Assembly (NCBI GenBank): GCA_002284615.2
Contig: MU069570.1
Span: 171,500-218,653, forward strand
Length of the DNA stretch: 47,154 nucleotides
From: Dunaliella salina
Taxonomy: Eukaryota > Chlorophyta > Chlorophyceae > Chlamydomonadales > Dunaliellaceae
Direction: 5' to 3'
Shown here one piece after another: positions 30,778 through 41,808 of this stretch. Below the pieces are notes generated by a model. The model made no database searches. It worked only from the letters and a program-made list of their open reading frames with translations, and was not told the origin of the DNA. Every line of letters starts with the position of its first letter. Positions within the stretch are counted from its first letter, which is position 1. Position numbers and translations under genes: made by a program.

Positions 30778-31323
30778 TCAGCTTGGCTCCCAATCAATGC
30801 GTATTAATTCATTGCTGAAAGAGTTCAATTCCCTTTCTAATTTCTCATCTTTGCTGAGAGATGTGCATGCAGGGCAGGCCCAATACATTTTGTTGTCTAT
30901 ATCCTGTCTTTGTGCATTAGAGTAACAACCGAGCTCCTTCATGCAGCACCAGTGGTAGGTTCGGTGGCAGACATCGCAGATGTACATGTCAAGGTAGGGG
31001 GGCTTAGAGTTCATGGGCTCTTTGCCGCCATTGTAGTTGCAGATCCCACAGCAAGCACACACAATCTCAGCTTGAGCGGCAGGTTTGGTCTTGACAGGGG
31101 TGAACCCAGCGCGTTTGAACATTGGGAGAGCCCATTTTTCGATGGTCATGGGCGCAAAGTGGGTCAGGTATTGATTTTGGTGCTTGGGAGGCTCATTGTT
31201 CCTGTCTCTTTTCTTGTCAATAATGATCCTCCAGTCACTGATATGTGTGATATCATTTAGGTCGTAGTTGTAGATAGTATTAATTGCGTCTAGGGGGGTT
31301 GTTTCCTCTGCTAGCTTTCTCAA
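30778..31323 (-). pseudogene. B1 PHD-type zinc finger (all ligands intact)
   Basis: MRKLAEETTPLDAIN, DWRIIIDKKRD, EKWALPMFKRAGFTP, then CACCGICNYNGG, MYICDVCHRTYHWCCM, KELGCYSNAQRQ, YWACPACTS. The C4HC3 pattern and the final WxCPxC are complete, unlike in A1 and A2. PHD fingers bind histone H3 tails; in a retrotransposon this could steer integration toward a chromatin state (inference). Confidence 0.85.
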
Positions 31324-31329
31324 TTTATT

Positions 31330-32320
31330 TTGCTTGTAGTGCCAGAGCTCTGTGTGTTGGGCTGTTTGGCCCAGAGGAGAGAAAATAGGGATGGAGAGGT
31401 CTGTATTAGTTTCAAGAAGCTTTTTCCTCTTTCTTTTCTATCGGCTTTTTTGTGTGCCTTGGCTAGAGGAAGGGAGAGTGATGGTTGGAGGCATGAAAGG
31501 GGGGCTAGGTTGATGGTGAGTGGGGGGTATGCTGTCGCTTTGGTGTTGTGAGGCCAGGGGATTGGATGTTGTTTGGTTGCAGATGCTCTGTGGGTAGTGG
31601 GAGCTTGACTGTGACTTGGATCGCGTGCGCTTGCTGGGTGGCTTGCTGGGGGGAGACAGAGCCTGTGGGTGCCACCTGTGGGGCATCAGGATGGTTAGGT
31701 TGAGTGGTGGGGAGTGTAAGGTTGGCAGAGGCGGCTCTTTTCCTGATGGAGGGGGTGGTTGAAGGAATTTCCTGGGGGCAAAAAGGTATTGTTGGTGTTA
31801 TTTTGCGTGCATGTGTGGGTGTTGTGGCAGAGCATGGGATCTCTGTGGTTCCTCGCTGTATTTCCTGACTGGGGAGCAGTAAGTAGTTTCGAGTTGTGTT
31901 TTGTACCAAGGAGGTTGTTCCTGTGGTTATTCTGGTTGCTTGTACGCTTTTAGATTGTGTCCTTGTGCAGGGTGGTTATTCTATTGGATTTATGATACTT
32001 CGAGATAGTGTACTCAGTGGTATAGCTTGGGTGGGAGGCACATCATGTTCGTTGGCGGCTCCCTTAAGATTATTGTCAGCGTTGTTGGGGCTCCTTTGGG
32101 TTGTGATTCCTTGTAGGTCCTCTTGTGTGGTATCGTGAGTGCTTCCGAGGTTTTGTGCTGGCCTCCTCTGAAGGTGTGGAAGAGGTCCCTTGCGTGTTAT
32201 GAGAAGTGGTGGTCAGGGAAGTGGTGCTCTGGGAAGTGATGTTAAAGGAGGCAGTGTTTCGGGAGGTTGTGTTCGGGAAGGTTGTCTCTTTTGTGCTTAA
32301 GGAGGTGGTGGATTGATTGC
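31330..32320 (-). pseudogene. B1 proline/threonine-rich linker with NLS-like motif
   Basis: Low-complexity sequence in broken frames, with PPSKRTRSKSQ near 31610-31640, the same basic word as in family A. Rich in P, T, S, Q and N and probably disordered. Confidence 0.6.
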
Positions 32321-32322
32321 AT

Positions 32323-33151
32323 TTATTCTGCTGGGTTGGCCTCTTGATTTTGTGTTGCTCTGTTAGGGTTTTGGATGGGGGCAGTGATTGAGGTATTTGT
32401 CAGATTGATATGGCGGCCTGTGAGCGGGTGTGTGTTGTGGGTCCTGGAGCGGAGTTGTGTTGGGGGCACTGGTTGTGTTGTGTGTGCAGTTAGGGGGATA
32501 GTTCCTGGGCATGGTGAGTTTGGAGATGCATTGTTGAGGTGTGTGTAAACCAGCTCGCTAATGTGGCTGTTGTTGATTTGGCGATATCTGGGGAGGGTGT
32601 TAGCTTCAGTATTTTTGTCTCCAAGAATGTTATGTCTGATGTCCTGGGTTAGTTCAGGAGTTAGGTTTACTAAGGCTGCCAGTCTGTTTAGGGCTATTTC
32701 CCTTTTTTTAATTTTTAAGTGCTTGTTCTTGAGTTGCGCCACACTGGTTATGTGGGTTCCGCTATTGGTTGTAAGGTCATGGAGTCCTTGGATGTCCAGA
32801 CTTAGGAGGGTGATGCAGGCAATCAGAGTCGGGAAAGAGTGGGCGGGGTTTGTGGAGGGAGAGAGCCTCATCAATGATCTTGAAGTCATCCAGGAACAGG
32901 CTTATGTTCTGTTTTGTGAGGTGGAGCTTGCTTAAGTAAACACTCATGAGCTGGTGAGCTCTCATGCAGTAGTCAAGTTGACGCTTAATGCAATGGTTTG
33001 TTCCTTCTCTCGATGTAAGGTATTCTGGGGCTAGGTTCTTCAAGTCTTTTACTTGCATTGTGAGGAGGCTCAGAGTGACATTGCGGTGTCTGTTTGAGGA
33101 GTCTTCTAAGCTCAGTGTAAGGGCAAGGGCCATGCGCCTATGGTATTCCAC
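32323..33151 (-). pseudogene. B1 region after the RT
   Basis: YHRRMALALTLSLEDSSNRH, then the QLDYCMRAHQLMSVYLSKLH stretch, NISLFLDDFKIIDEALSLH, and a threonine-rich C-terminal part. Matches B2 36400-37258 closely. No known fold; it lies where thumb and connection regions occur in other non-LTR elements. Confidence 0.65.
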
Positions 33152-33193
33152 AGATATTGATGCTACGCCCAGTCCACAATTTGAGGTGTCCTC

Positions 33194-34013
33194 TCAAATC
33201 ATTGCAGTAGCAGTGCAAATCCACAGACCAAACTTGTCTCTGAAAATTATATCCACCATATTATCCCACATCTCAAGGTCTGTAGGGGTGCAAGGGGTGA
33301 CTGCAAAAGAATAAGTCAGGCTGGGTATGATAGCTGTGCGAATTATTCTTAGAATCAGGCTTGGGGTTAGAGACGTTATTCTTAGGTTTTCTAGATTTTC
33401 TTTGAAATTACTTGTCATGCATTGTATTTGGTGCTTCCAGTTCAAGTTCATGGTTAGTTCTACTCCCAGATAGCGAAAAGGTGTGTCTGGTGTAATGAAC
33501 TGTGTTTTTTGTCCTTGTATGTCAATTTTACCTTCAAGCTGCTGGCAAAGAGTCTGGGAGGGTGTCACTCCATACTTGTCTCTTGGCGGGTGGGCGTATA
33601 GGATGCCTGTCACTTTGGTTGTGCTACTGGATATGATGAGTGCTGCCCAGTCAGAATAAAGTGTAATCTTACAGGCCTGAATTTTAAGGTTAAGGTTTTG
33701 AATATTGTTTGCTTTGCTGAGTAGGTCATCAGCAAAGGAGGCGCTGCTTAGAATGATGGCCAGGTGCGTTTCCGAGATGTTTTAGTTTTGATTTGGGATG
33801 CATATGTGTTTATAACCGCACCCTCCTACATGGAGCCAGCGGAGAAGGGGTTCCATGTAAAGTGGAAATAGGAAAGAAGACAATGTGTCGCCTTGAACGG
33901 TACATCTTTCAACAGGAATTTGCCCAGTATTAATCCCAATGGCAAGGCTGATGAGGGTGGTGGCGTCTTTGTACAGGTTATGAACAGTGTCTATGGCATC
34001 AGTGGGGAAGCCA
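33194..34013 (-). pseudogene. B1 reverse transcriptase, C-terminal half
   Basis: From DAIDT through QGDTLSS (motif B), SASFADDLL near 33730 (motif C), and a final frame of 139 codons with FRYLGVELTMNLNW (motif E). The first half is at 41942-42936. Some stops. Confidence 0.8.
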
Positions 34014-34100
34014 TTGAGATGTCCTAGTGCTCACAGAAATCAAGCTCAAAAAGAGCAACAAACATTGAGCGTGGCTTGCCAACTTACTCGAACAATATAA

Positions 34101-36521
34101 GTGGTGGCCTACAACAAAGACGGTGGGACTATCATCTGTGTTTGCACAGATATAGCTCTCTCAACCAAGTGCTCCAAGGTAAGCCTAGATCCAAATGGCA
34201 GGCGCGCCTCCGTTATCCTCAAAAGTCAATACTTAAGCCTCCTAATCGTTGGTACATATTGGCCTTCAGGCAGCTCTCCAGAACACATGGGCTCAAGAGG
34301 TCAGATGCAAGCAGAGCTTGAATCCATCATGAACACCCATAGTAGCAGCACACCCATCATTATCGGTGATATGAATGCAACAATAAAAGATGATGACCGA
34401 ACCAGTAACAGGAGCTATCCCTGTGACATCCAGTACAGAGGTGTTCTCCTCTCTCACAACCTCTCACCCCGTAAAGAGGAAGCCGCCAGGCCCTGGACCC
34501 ACTGTGAAGCCACGGGCAGAGAATCTGACAAGAGTACCATTTACTCCTTTGGCAGCATTGATGACATTATTCTGCCCTCCAGACTTGCATCTACTTGCAC
34601 TCCCTGCCATACCTGCAAGCTTGGGTACTTGAGTGACCACATCCCCCTTCTGCTAAGCATACCTACCAGCAATGCAAACTTGCTATCAATAATCCAAAGA
34701 AAGCGCACAAAGAAATCTTCAAGGATAAGAATGCACAACCAAGAGCTGGCCTTCAAGCCCTACGCAACCTTGAACTATCTCGAAACAGAACCCAAGAAAA
34801 TTGCACAAATTGTAGAGAAATACTACAGCAATGCCCTCAAAAACGTCAATATAAAAACTGGAAAATACCTTCCAGAGGAAGCACCCAGAAATTATCCTTG
34901 GGAGCAAGCAGGAGCATCAACGCATATTTCCGACCCCTTTACCCTCCAGTCTCAAATAACCAAAGATGATTTAGAGGGAAAACAAGAAAGGGACTGGCTC
35001 CATTCCAAGATCCTTGACAAAAGTGCCTCCCGCAAATGCATAAAGACTCTGAGCAACAACAGAACTCCAGGGCCGGATGGCATAGCTAATGAGCTCTTGA
35101 GGATGCTCCCTCCTGAGATCCAAGAAACTATACACAAGCTCTTCTTCATTATGTGGGCCACGCGTCTCACTCCTGTAAATTGGAAAACAAGCAGCACAAT
35201 CCTGATAGACAAGGGAAAAGGAGAAGAAAGTAACCTTTCCTCCTACGGACCAATAGGGATTGCCAACACTCTCTACGAACTATGGACCCGCCTCATTACC
35301 AGCACACTTTATGAATATGCTGAAGCGCACTCCCTGCTCAGCATATACGCACGTACGCAAGCTGGCTTCCGCAACCAAAAAGATACAATTCACCAGCTCC
35401 AAAACGTGATCATGAGCTTAGAAGACGCCAAAATCTTCAAGCAAGACGTCTATGCCCTCATTGTGGATTTCACCTCCGCTTTCAACACAACAGATCACGA
35501 CAGCATGCTGGGGATCATGTATGACCATGGCTTTCCCACTGATGCCATAGACACTGTTAAGAACCTGTACAAAGACGCCACCACCCTCATCAGACTTGCC
35601 AATGGGACTAATACTGGACAAATTGCCGTTGAAAGAGGCACTATGCAAGGCGACACATTGTCTCCTTTCCTATTCCTACTATATATGGAACCCCTCCTCC
35701 GCTGGCTCCACGTAGGAGGGCGTGGTTACAAACACATCTGCATCCCAAATCAAAACCAAACCGTCTCGGAAACGCACCTGGCCAATATTATAAGCAGCGC
35801 CTCCTTTGCTGATGACCTACTTAGCAAAACAAACGATATTCAAAACCTTGAAGTTCAGGCCCGTAATATTACACTCTATTCTGACTGGGCAGCACTCATC
35901 ATATCCGGTAGCAAAACCAAAGTGACAGGCATCTTATATGGCCACTTGCCAAAAGACAAGAATGGAGTGACACCCTCCCAGACTCTTTGCCAACAGCTTG
36001 AAGATAAAATTGACATACAAGGACAAAAAGCACAGTTCATTACACTAAACACACCTTTCCGTCACCTGGGAGTAGAACTAAACATGAACTTAAACTGGAA
36101 GCACCAAATACAATGCATGACAGGTAACCTCAAAGAAAAGCTAGAAAACCTAAGAATAACGTCTCTAACCCCAAGCCTGATTCTAAAAATAATTCGCACA
36201 GCCTGTGCTATCATACCCAGCCTAGCCTACTCTTTTGCAGTCACCCCCTGCACCCCTGCAGACCTTGAGATGTGGGATAATATGGTGGATAATATTATTA
36301 AAGACAAGTTTGGCCTGTGGACTTGCACTGCTACAGCAATGATTCGAGAGGACACCTCAGATTGTGGGCTGGGTGTGACATCAATATCTGTGGAATGTCA
36401 TAGGCGCATGGCCCTTGCCCTTACCCTGAGCTTAGAAGACCCCTCAAACAGGCACCGCAACGTCACTCTGAGCCTCCTCACAATGCAATCTTGCTCACAA
36501 TGCAAGCATTTACTTAAGTAA
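34101..36521 (+). CDS. B2 AP endonuclease plus reverse transcriptase (806 codons open)
   Basis: Residues about 1-200: exonuclease III-like AP endonuclease, with IIIGDMNATI (Asp and Asn of the active site), SIDDIILPSRL and LSDHIPLLL (SDH motif); the first motif (TEIKL) lies upstream of a frameshift. Residues about 300-700: RT with RTPGPDGIANELL, LIVDFTSAFNTTDHD (motif A), TMQGDTLSPFLFLLYM (motif B), SASFADDLL (motif C, a FADD variant), SKTKVTGILYG (motif D) and FRHLGVELNMNLNW (motif E). All RT catalytic aspartates are present. The open length argues for recent activity. The listed start is the first codon of the open stretch, not a natural initiation site. Confidence 0.88.
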   Translation: MVAYNKDGGTIICVCTDIALSTKCSKVSLDPNGRRASVILKSQYLSLLIVGTYWPSGSSPEHMGSRGQMQAELESIMNTHSSSTPIIIGDMNATIKDDDRTSNRSYPCDIQYRGVLLSHNLSPRKEEAARPWTHCEATGRESDKSTIYSFGSIDDIILPSRLASTCTPCHTCKLGYLSDHIPLLLSIPTSNANLLSIIQRKRTKKSSRIRMHNQELAFKPYATLNYLETEPKKIAQIVEKYYSNALKNVNIKTGKYLPEEAPRNYPWEQAGASTHISDPFTLQSQITKDDLEGKQERDWLHSKILDKSASRKCIKTLSNNRTPGPDGIANELLRMLPPEIQETIHKLFFIMWATRLTPVNWKTSSTILIDKGKGEESNLSSYGPIGIANTLYELWTRLITSTLYEYAEAHSLLSIYARTQAGFRNQKDTIHQLQNVIMSLEDAKIFKQDVYALIVDFTSAFNTTDHDSMLGIMYDHGFPTDAIDTVKNLYKDATTLIRLANGTNTGQIAVERGTMQGDTLSPFLFLLYMEPLLRWLHVGGRGYKHICIPNQNQTVSETHLANIISSASFADDLLSKTNDIQNLEVQARNITLYSDWAALIISGSKTKVTGILYGHLPKDKNGVTPSQTLCQQLEDKIDIQGQKAQFITLNTPFRHLGVELNMNLNWKHQIQCMTGNLKEKLENLRITSLTPSLILKIIRTACAIIPSLAYSFAVTPCTPADLEMWDNMVDNIIKDKFGLWTCTATAMIREDTSDCGLGVTSISVECHRRMALALTLSLEDPSNRHRNVTLSLLTMQSCSQCKHLLK

Positions 36522-37258
36522 AACATTTAAAGGACCTAGCCACAGAATACCTCACAACGAGGGAAGGAACAAATTACCGCATGAAGCGCCAACTTGACTA
36601 CTGCATGAGAGCTCGCCAGCTCATGAACATTTACTCAGGCAAGCTCCACCTCACAAAACAGAACATAAGCCTGTTCCTGGATGACTTCAAGATCATTGAC
36701 GAGGCTTTCTCCCTCCACAACCCCCCTGCCCACTCTTTCCCGACTCTGATTGCCTGCATCACCCTCCTAAGTCTGGACATCCAAGGACTCCATGACCTTA
36801 CAACCAATAGCGGAACCCACATAATCAGTGTGGCACAACTCAAGAACAAGCACTCAAAAATTACAACAAAAAGGAAAATAGCCCTAAACGGGCTAGCAGC
36901 CTTAGTCAACCTACCTCCAGATGTAGAATTAACCCAGGACATTATACATAACATTCTTGGAGACAAAAATACTACAGCTAACACTCTCCCCAGATACCGC
37001 CAAATCAACAACAGCCACATCAGCGAGCTGGTTAACACACACTTCAACAGTTCATCTCCAGACTCACCACGCCCAGGAACTATCCCCCTAACTGCACACA
37101 CAACACAACCAGTACCCCCAACACAACCCCGCTCCAGAACCCACTACACACACCCGCTCACAGGCTGCCGCATCAATCTGACAAATACCCCATCCACTGC
37201 CCCCATCCAAAACCCTAACAGAGCATCACAGAATCAAAAGGCCAACCCAGCAGAATAA
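36522..37258 (+). pseudogene. B2 region after the RT
   Basis: A 225-codon frame from 36581: RQLDYCMRARQLMNIYSGKL, ISLFLDDFKIIDEAFSLHN, then a proline/threonine-rich end up to SQNQKANPAE. Separated from the RT frame by a frame change near 36490-36580, where a short repeated piece (CTTAAGTAAA, TGCTCACAATGCAA) suggests local slippage. Confidence 0.65.
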
Positions 37259-38429
37259 ATGCAATCAATCCACCACCTCCTTAAACACAAAAGAGACAAC
37301 CTTCCCGAACACAACCTCCCGAAACACTGCCTCCTTTAACATCACTTCCCAGAGCACCACTTCCCTGACCACCACTTCTCATAACACGCAAGGGACCTCT
37401 TCCACACCTTCAGAGGAGGCCAGCACAAAATCTCGGAAGCACGTGCACTCACGATACCACACAAGAGGACGTACAAGGAATCACAACCCAAAGGAGCCGC
37501 AACAACGCTGACAATAATCTTCAGGGAGCCGCCAACGAACATGATTTTCCTCCCACCCAAGCTATACCACTGAGTACACTATCTCGAAGTATCATAAATT
37601 CAATAGAAGAACCGCCTAGCAAAAGGACACAATCTAGATGCAAACAAGCATCCGTAACAACCGTAGGATCAACCTCCTTGATACAAAACACAATTCAAAA
37701 CAACCTATGCTTCCCACTCAGGAAATACAGCAAGGAACCACAGAGATCCCATACTCTGCCCCCACACCCACACAAACACGCAATATAACACCAACGATAC
37801 CCCATTGCCCCCAAGAAACTCCCTCAACCACCCCCTCCAGCGGGAAAAGAGCTGCTTCTGCCAACCCTACACTCCCCGATACTCAACCTAACCATCCTAA
37901 TACCTCAAACAGACGTAACTCACAGGCTCTGTCTCCCCCCAACGAGCCACCCAGCAAACGCACGTGATCCAAGTCACAATTAAGCTTCCTCCACACACAA
38001 AGCACCTGTAACCAAACAACATCCAATCCCCTCGCCTTACGACACCAAAGCGACAGCATACCCCCCACTCGCCATCAACCTAGCCCCCCTTTCATGCCTC
38101 CAACCATCACTCTCCCTTCCTCTAGCCAAGGCACACAAAACAGCCGACAGAAAAGAAAGAGGAGAAAGCTTCTTGAAACTAATACAAACCTCTCCATCCC
38201 TAGTATCTCTCCACTGGGCCAAACAGCCCAACACACAGAGCTCTGGCACTACAAGCAAAATAAATTGAGAAAGCTAGCAGAGGAAACACCCCCCCTAGAC
38301 GCAATTAATACTACCTACAACTACGACCTAAATGATATCACACATATCAGTGACTGGAGGATCATTATTGACAAGAAAAGAGACAGGAACAATGAGCCTC
38401 CCAAGCACCAAAAACAATACCTGACCCAC
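37259..38429 (+). pseudogene. B2 low-complexity linkers with NLS-like cluster
   Basis: Threonine/proline/asparagine-rich sequence in changing frames. PPSKRT occurs twice (about 37610 and 37948) and RQKRKRRKLLETN at about 38145. LAEETPPLDAIN and DWRIIIDKKRD then lead to the PHD finger. Confidence 0.6.
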
Positions 38430-38748
38430 TTTGCGCCCATGACCATCGAAAAATGGGCCCTCCCAATGTTCAAACGCGCTGGGTTAACCCCTGTCAATAC
38501 CAAACCTGCCGCTCAAGCTGAGATTGAGTGTGCTTGCTGAGATCTGCAACTACAATGGCGGCAAAGAGCCCATGAACTCTAAGCCCCCCTACCTTGACAT
38601 GTACATCTGCGATGTCTGCCACCGAACCTACCACTGGTGCTGCATGAAGGAGCTCGGTTGTTACTCTAATGAACAAAGACAGGATATAGACAACAAAATG
38701 TATTGGGCCTGCCCTGCATGCACATCTCTCAGCGAAGATGAGAAATAA
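38430..38748 (+). pseudogene. B2 PHD-type zinc finger
   Basis: EKWALPMFKRAGLTP, then IECAC, a frame change at about 38538 (one CxxC pair affected), ICNYNGGKEP, MYICDVCHRTYHWCCMKEL, YWACPACTS. Apart from the frame change the finger matches B1. Confidence 0.78.
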
Positions 38749-39008
38749 GAAAGGGAATTGAACTCTTTCAGCAATGAATTAATACGCATTGATTGGGGGC
38801 CAAGCTGGGAACCTGAAGACATCAGGGAAGCTTGGCCCAATTTTCACCAATGCATCCTTCAATTCGAGGCCTGCAAAGATGAAGCAGATTCTCCACTCCA
38901 GCTGCTGACTTTGAGGTAGACAACCTTGAAAGGCAGGGATTTGAAATCTCAGACAAGACAAACACGTGGAAACAGAAATTAGGAGTCCGCAACAAGGCCA
39001 CCTTTAAC

Positions 39009-39870
39009 ATGAATCCCATGAACCCCCAAGGAGACAATAATGGAACTGGCCGCTGTGAATTCTGGATCACAACAGTTGACCTCATTAGGCCAAGCAATAC
39101 AACGGATGCTCACCCCAGAGCAGATGCTACCCACTCCCCTTCCACGCCATCAATACCACCTCTGGTGCTACCACAAATCTATTCCAACCAAGTTGCATGC
39201 ATTTACTCCACAGATGGAAAATGCAAAGGAATGCTAACCCCAAAGCGCATCAATGTCCTCCACGCTGCATTCAGCAGAGCCAGAGAAAATGGGATCCACA
39301 GCACAATTCAACCTCCGTCCCAGAGCTTTGCCTCCGAGCTTGTGGGTCTTTTCTCAAGCTCAATCCTTAACAACAAAATGCAACAAAGTAAGAAGGTCAA
39401 GGATTCATACATGCGCATCCTACCAAATCATGTCCACACTGCCATGCAAAAATGGGCCCTCGTAACCCAGGAGAAAATGGCCTCTCCCCTAGACTACAAC
39501 CTCCTGCCACCTCTACTACTGGAGTGGACACCTTCGAGATAGGGTATTTGGAGCCATCCATAACAGCCTCTCATCCAAATTATCAGGATTTTCAATATGC
39601 CATCCTATCTACGATGACGATGTGATGTACCATACTCTCAAACATGCCATTCATTCTGCCATGCAACAAAGCCACGCCACGGCAACCTTCATGTTCTTAC
39701 CAAGCTGGGGAGGCCATATGAGCACAAATCCATACTCTAAACTCCTGAATGCCTACCCTCACTTCTGTTGCGCGTTGGGAGCCATACCCTCTCAAAGACT
39801 CAGCTATGCCACTCCCCCCTTCTGGGTCAGCCAGAAAATTGTCCTCCAATGCCACTCCTGGAGCCTACAA
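39009..39870 (+). pseudogene. B2 central region
   Basis: 177 open codons from MNPMNPQGDNNGTG through KWALVTQEKMASPLDYN, then a frame change and a second piece (39622-39960) with HAIHSAMQQSHATATFMFLP and ILQ/SWSLQIIAVWNTAA-type sequence leading to RNase H. Equivalent to A2 5500-6575. Confidence 0.7.
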
Positions 39871-39874
39871 ATAA

Positions 39875-40723
39875 TTGCTGTTTGGAATACCGCTGCAAAG
39901 AATCCACCTGAACAAGAACAACTCAAATTGGCTCACAGGCCTGAAAGAAGACATCCGTGAGGCAAGATGGCTGAAAAGAAACGTTAGCAATGACCCAATC
40001 CTCAATCCCAGACACCCAGAAATTGAAACTGGCTTTAATAAATTCAAAAAGCTACCCTCTGCCTACCAACAAACCTCTCAGAATGCCACTCAGAGCCAAC
40101 AAACCCTTCCACCACTCACATCATCCAGCCATCATCTGGAACGCAAAGTTGAAAATTGGAGAGAGTGGGCATACACGGACGGCAGCTGCCATGTACACAA
40201 TGGAAAACAGGTGATTGGTGCAGGGGTCTACCACCCCGCCAGTGACAGCAACAACCATGTCCAGCCGAATGGAGCAGGAATCACCCATACCATCACCAAA
40301 GCCGAATTGGCGGCAACAGCAGCTGCCATTCTCCTAGGATATTGTTGCATTGCCACCGACAGCCTTTGCTCTCTAGAACAGATCAGAAAGCAAATCCTCT
40401 ACCCAGAACTTCATCACCAGCATGTCCAAGGCCACATCCTCAAGTTAATCATACAGCTCATATGCAACTCACCTACCCCTATTCATTTCTTTAAGGTTAA
40501 ATCTCATGCTGGAATTGCCGGCAACGAATGCGCAGATGCCATTGCCAAGCATCAGGCCATTCAGAATGACGACACCCTTGCAAACATAACCTTCCCATGT
40601 GCAACCCTTGAAGGCAATCCTTGTCATGACACCACCTGGCTTGCCTATGAGGAAGCTTCCTGCACTCATGCAAATGCTTCTAGACGTCTAGAAGACGTCG
40701 ACGCCTCAACCCATCTGCCGTAA
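39875..40723 (+). CDS. B2 RNase H (catalytic residues complete)
   Basis: A 282-codon frame. Catalytic set: Asp in WAYTDGSCHVHN, Glu in TKAELAATAAAIL, Asp in CIATDSLCSLEQI, His and Asp in KVKSHAGIAGNECADAIAK. This is a type I RNase H of the kind found in I, R1, L1-plant and Dualen non-LTR elements, which degrades the RNA strand during cDNA synthesis. Its N-terminal 100 residues belong to the central region. The frame ends at 40723 and the protein continues at 40768 in another frame. Confidence 0.87.
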   Translation: MLFGIPLQRIHLNKNNSNWLTGLKEDIREARWLKRNVSNDPILNPRHPEIETGFNKFKKLPSAYQQTSQNATQSQQTLPPLTSSSHHLERKVENWREWAYTDGSCHVHNGKQVIGAGVYHPASDSNNHVQPNGAGITHTITKAELAATAAAILLGYCCIATDSLCSLEQIRKQILYPELHHQHVQGHILKLIIQLICNSPTPIHFFKVKSHAGIAGNECADAIAKHQAIQNDDTLANITFPCATLEGNPCHDTTWLAYEEASCTHANASRRLEDVDASTHLP

Positions 40724-40767
40724 AGCTGAAACACTTCTCCAACCTCCATGATGCTTCACAGAAGCAC

Positions 40768-41808
40768 ATGCACTCGAAACACAAACTTGGAAAGGCCAAC
40801 ACCAACACAGGGTACTACTCCTTCTACCAAAGTCTACTCCCCAGCATCCACAAAAATATCAGTAATGCCTCCTGGACTATGCCAACACTCTCTTACAAAA
40901 TGAGGCAAAACATTTCTAAGTACGGCACAGGTACCCTCTTCAATCAAAAACACGCGGTGCGCTTCAAAATTTCCACAAGCCTACAATGCCCCTTCTGTGG
41001 GGAACTCGACAGTGCTCTTCAGATCTTATCAGGATGCAAAAAATCTACCATGTCTGGTATGGTAACTGAGCGACATAATATTGCCAGCAGAATCCTCCTA
41101 AAAGCCATCAGCAAAGGCCCTCTTGGGNCAGGTATTGCCTCCATGGACACTGGCAGTGCAGACCGTCTTGCCTTGCAAGACCTACAGATTCCAGAACATG
41201 CTACTAATAGGACCCACCCTAAATATATTTTCCCACACCGCTTCCCTAACAAGGATAGGCTCACTTCCAGCCGGCCTGATGCTCTATTAGTTGTTCCTCT
41301 GAAAAGAGCGTCTAGGTTGAATCCTCGTTATGAATTGAGAAGTGCAGGGGGGCGCGTGGGAAACAGGGAGGACTCAGCGCCAGCCACAGCCACTCCACAC
41401 ATACTCAAGGCTCGTGACCCCAGTCAGCTCCACCCAGATCAGAGACGCATCCACCTTGTAGAAGTCAATTACTGTGAGGACACACGGCCCAACAGCCAGC
41501 TTGAGGCCTCCAAACAGCAGCACCGCGACCTTTGTCGTCATCTTTCTAGAGCCTCAGCTCAGGTCACCCTCCATACTATCCTGTTAGGTGTGGGAGGAGT
41601 CATCTATATCCCACACACATTGGAGCCTCTAAAGGTACTTGGTCTTGACACTTACAAGGCCACTAAGCTTGCTCGGAAGCTGCATGCTCATTCTATCCTG
41701 TATGCCTACAAACATGCCAGCACCAGACGCGCTATTGAGAAAATTTTCTTCAACTCTCAACAAGGTCAGGCACGGGAAACTGCTAGTAACCCTCCTGATC
41801 CCCACTGA
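40768..41808 (+). CDS. B2 zinc knuckle and PD-(D/E)XK endonuclease
   Basis: A 346-codon frame. HSKHKLGKANTNTGYYSFYQ, then CPFCGELDSALQILSGCKK (C-x2-C knuckle; its His is Gln here), then RLTSSRPDALLVV and, after a spacer of about 60 residues, RIHLVEVNYCEDTRP. In B1 and A2 the last motif is EVKYC or EIKFC, so the family core is PD...ExK and this copy has Lys changed to Asn. The C-terminal part (LLGVGGVIYIPHTLEPLKVL, KLHAHSILYAYKHASTRR) is conserved in all copies. One undetermined base at 41128. Confidence 0.82.
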   Translation: MHSKHKLGKANTNTGYYSFYQSLLPSIHKNISNASWTMPTLSYKMRQNISKYGTGTLFNQKHAVRFKISTSLQCPFCGELDSALQILSGCKKSTMSGMVTERHNIASRILLKAISKGPLGXGIASMDTGSADRLALQDLQIPEHATNRTHPKYIFPHRFPNKDRLTSSRPDALLVVPLKRASRLNPRYELRSAGGRVGNREDSAPATATPHILKARDPSQLHPDQRRIHLVEVNYCEDTRPNSQLEASKQQHRDLCRHLSRASAQVTLHTILLGVGGVIYIPHTLEPLKVLGLDTYKATKLARKLHAHSILYAYKHASTRRAIEKIFFNSQQGQARETASNPPDPH

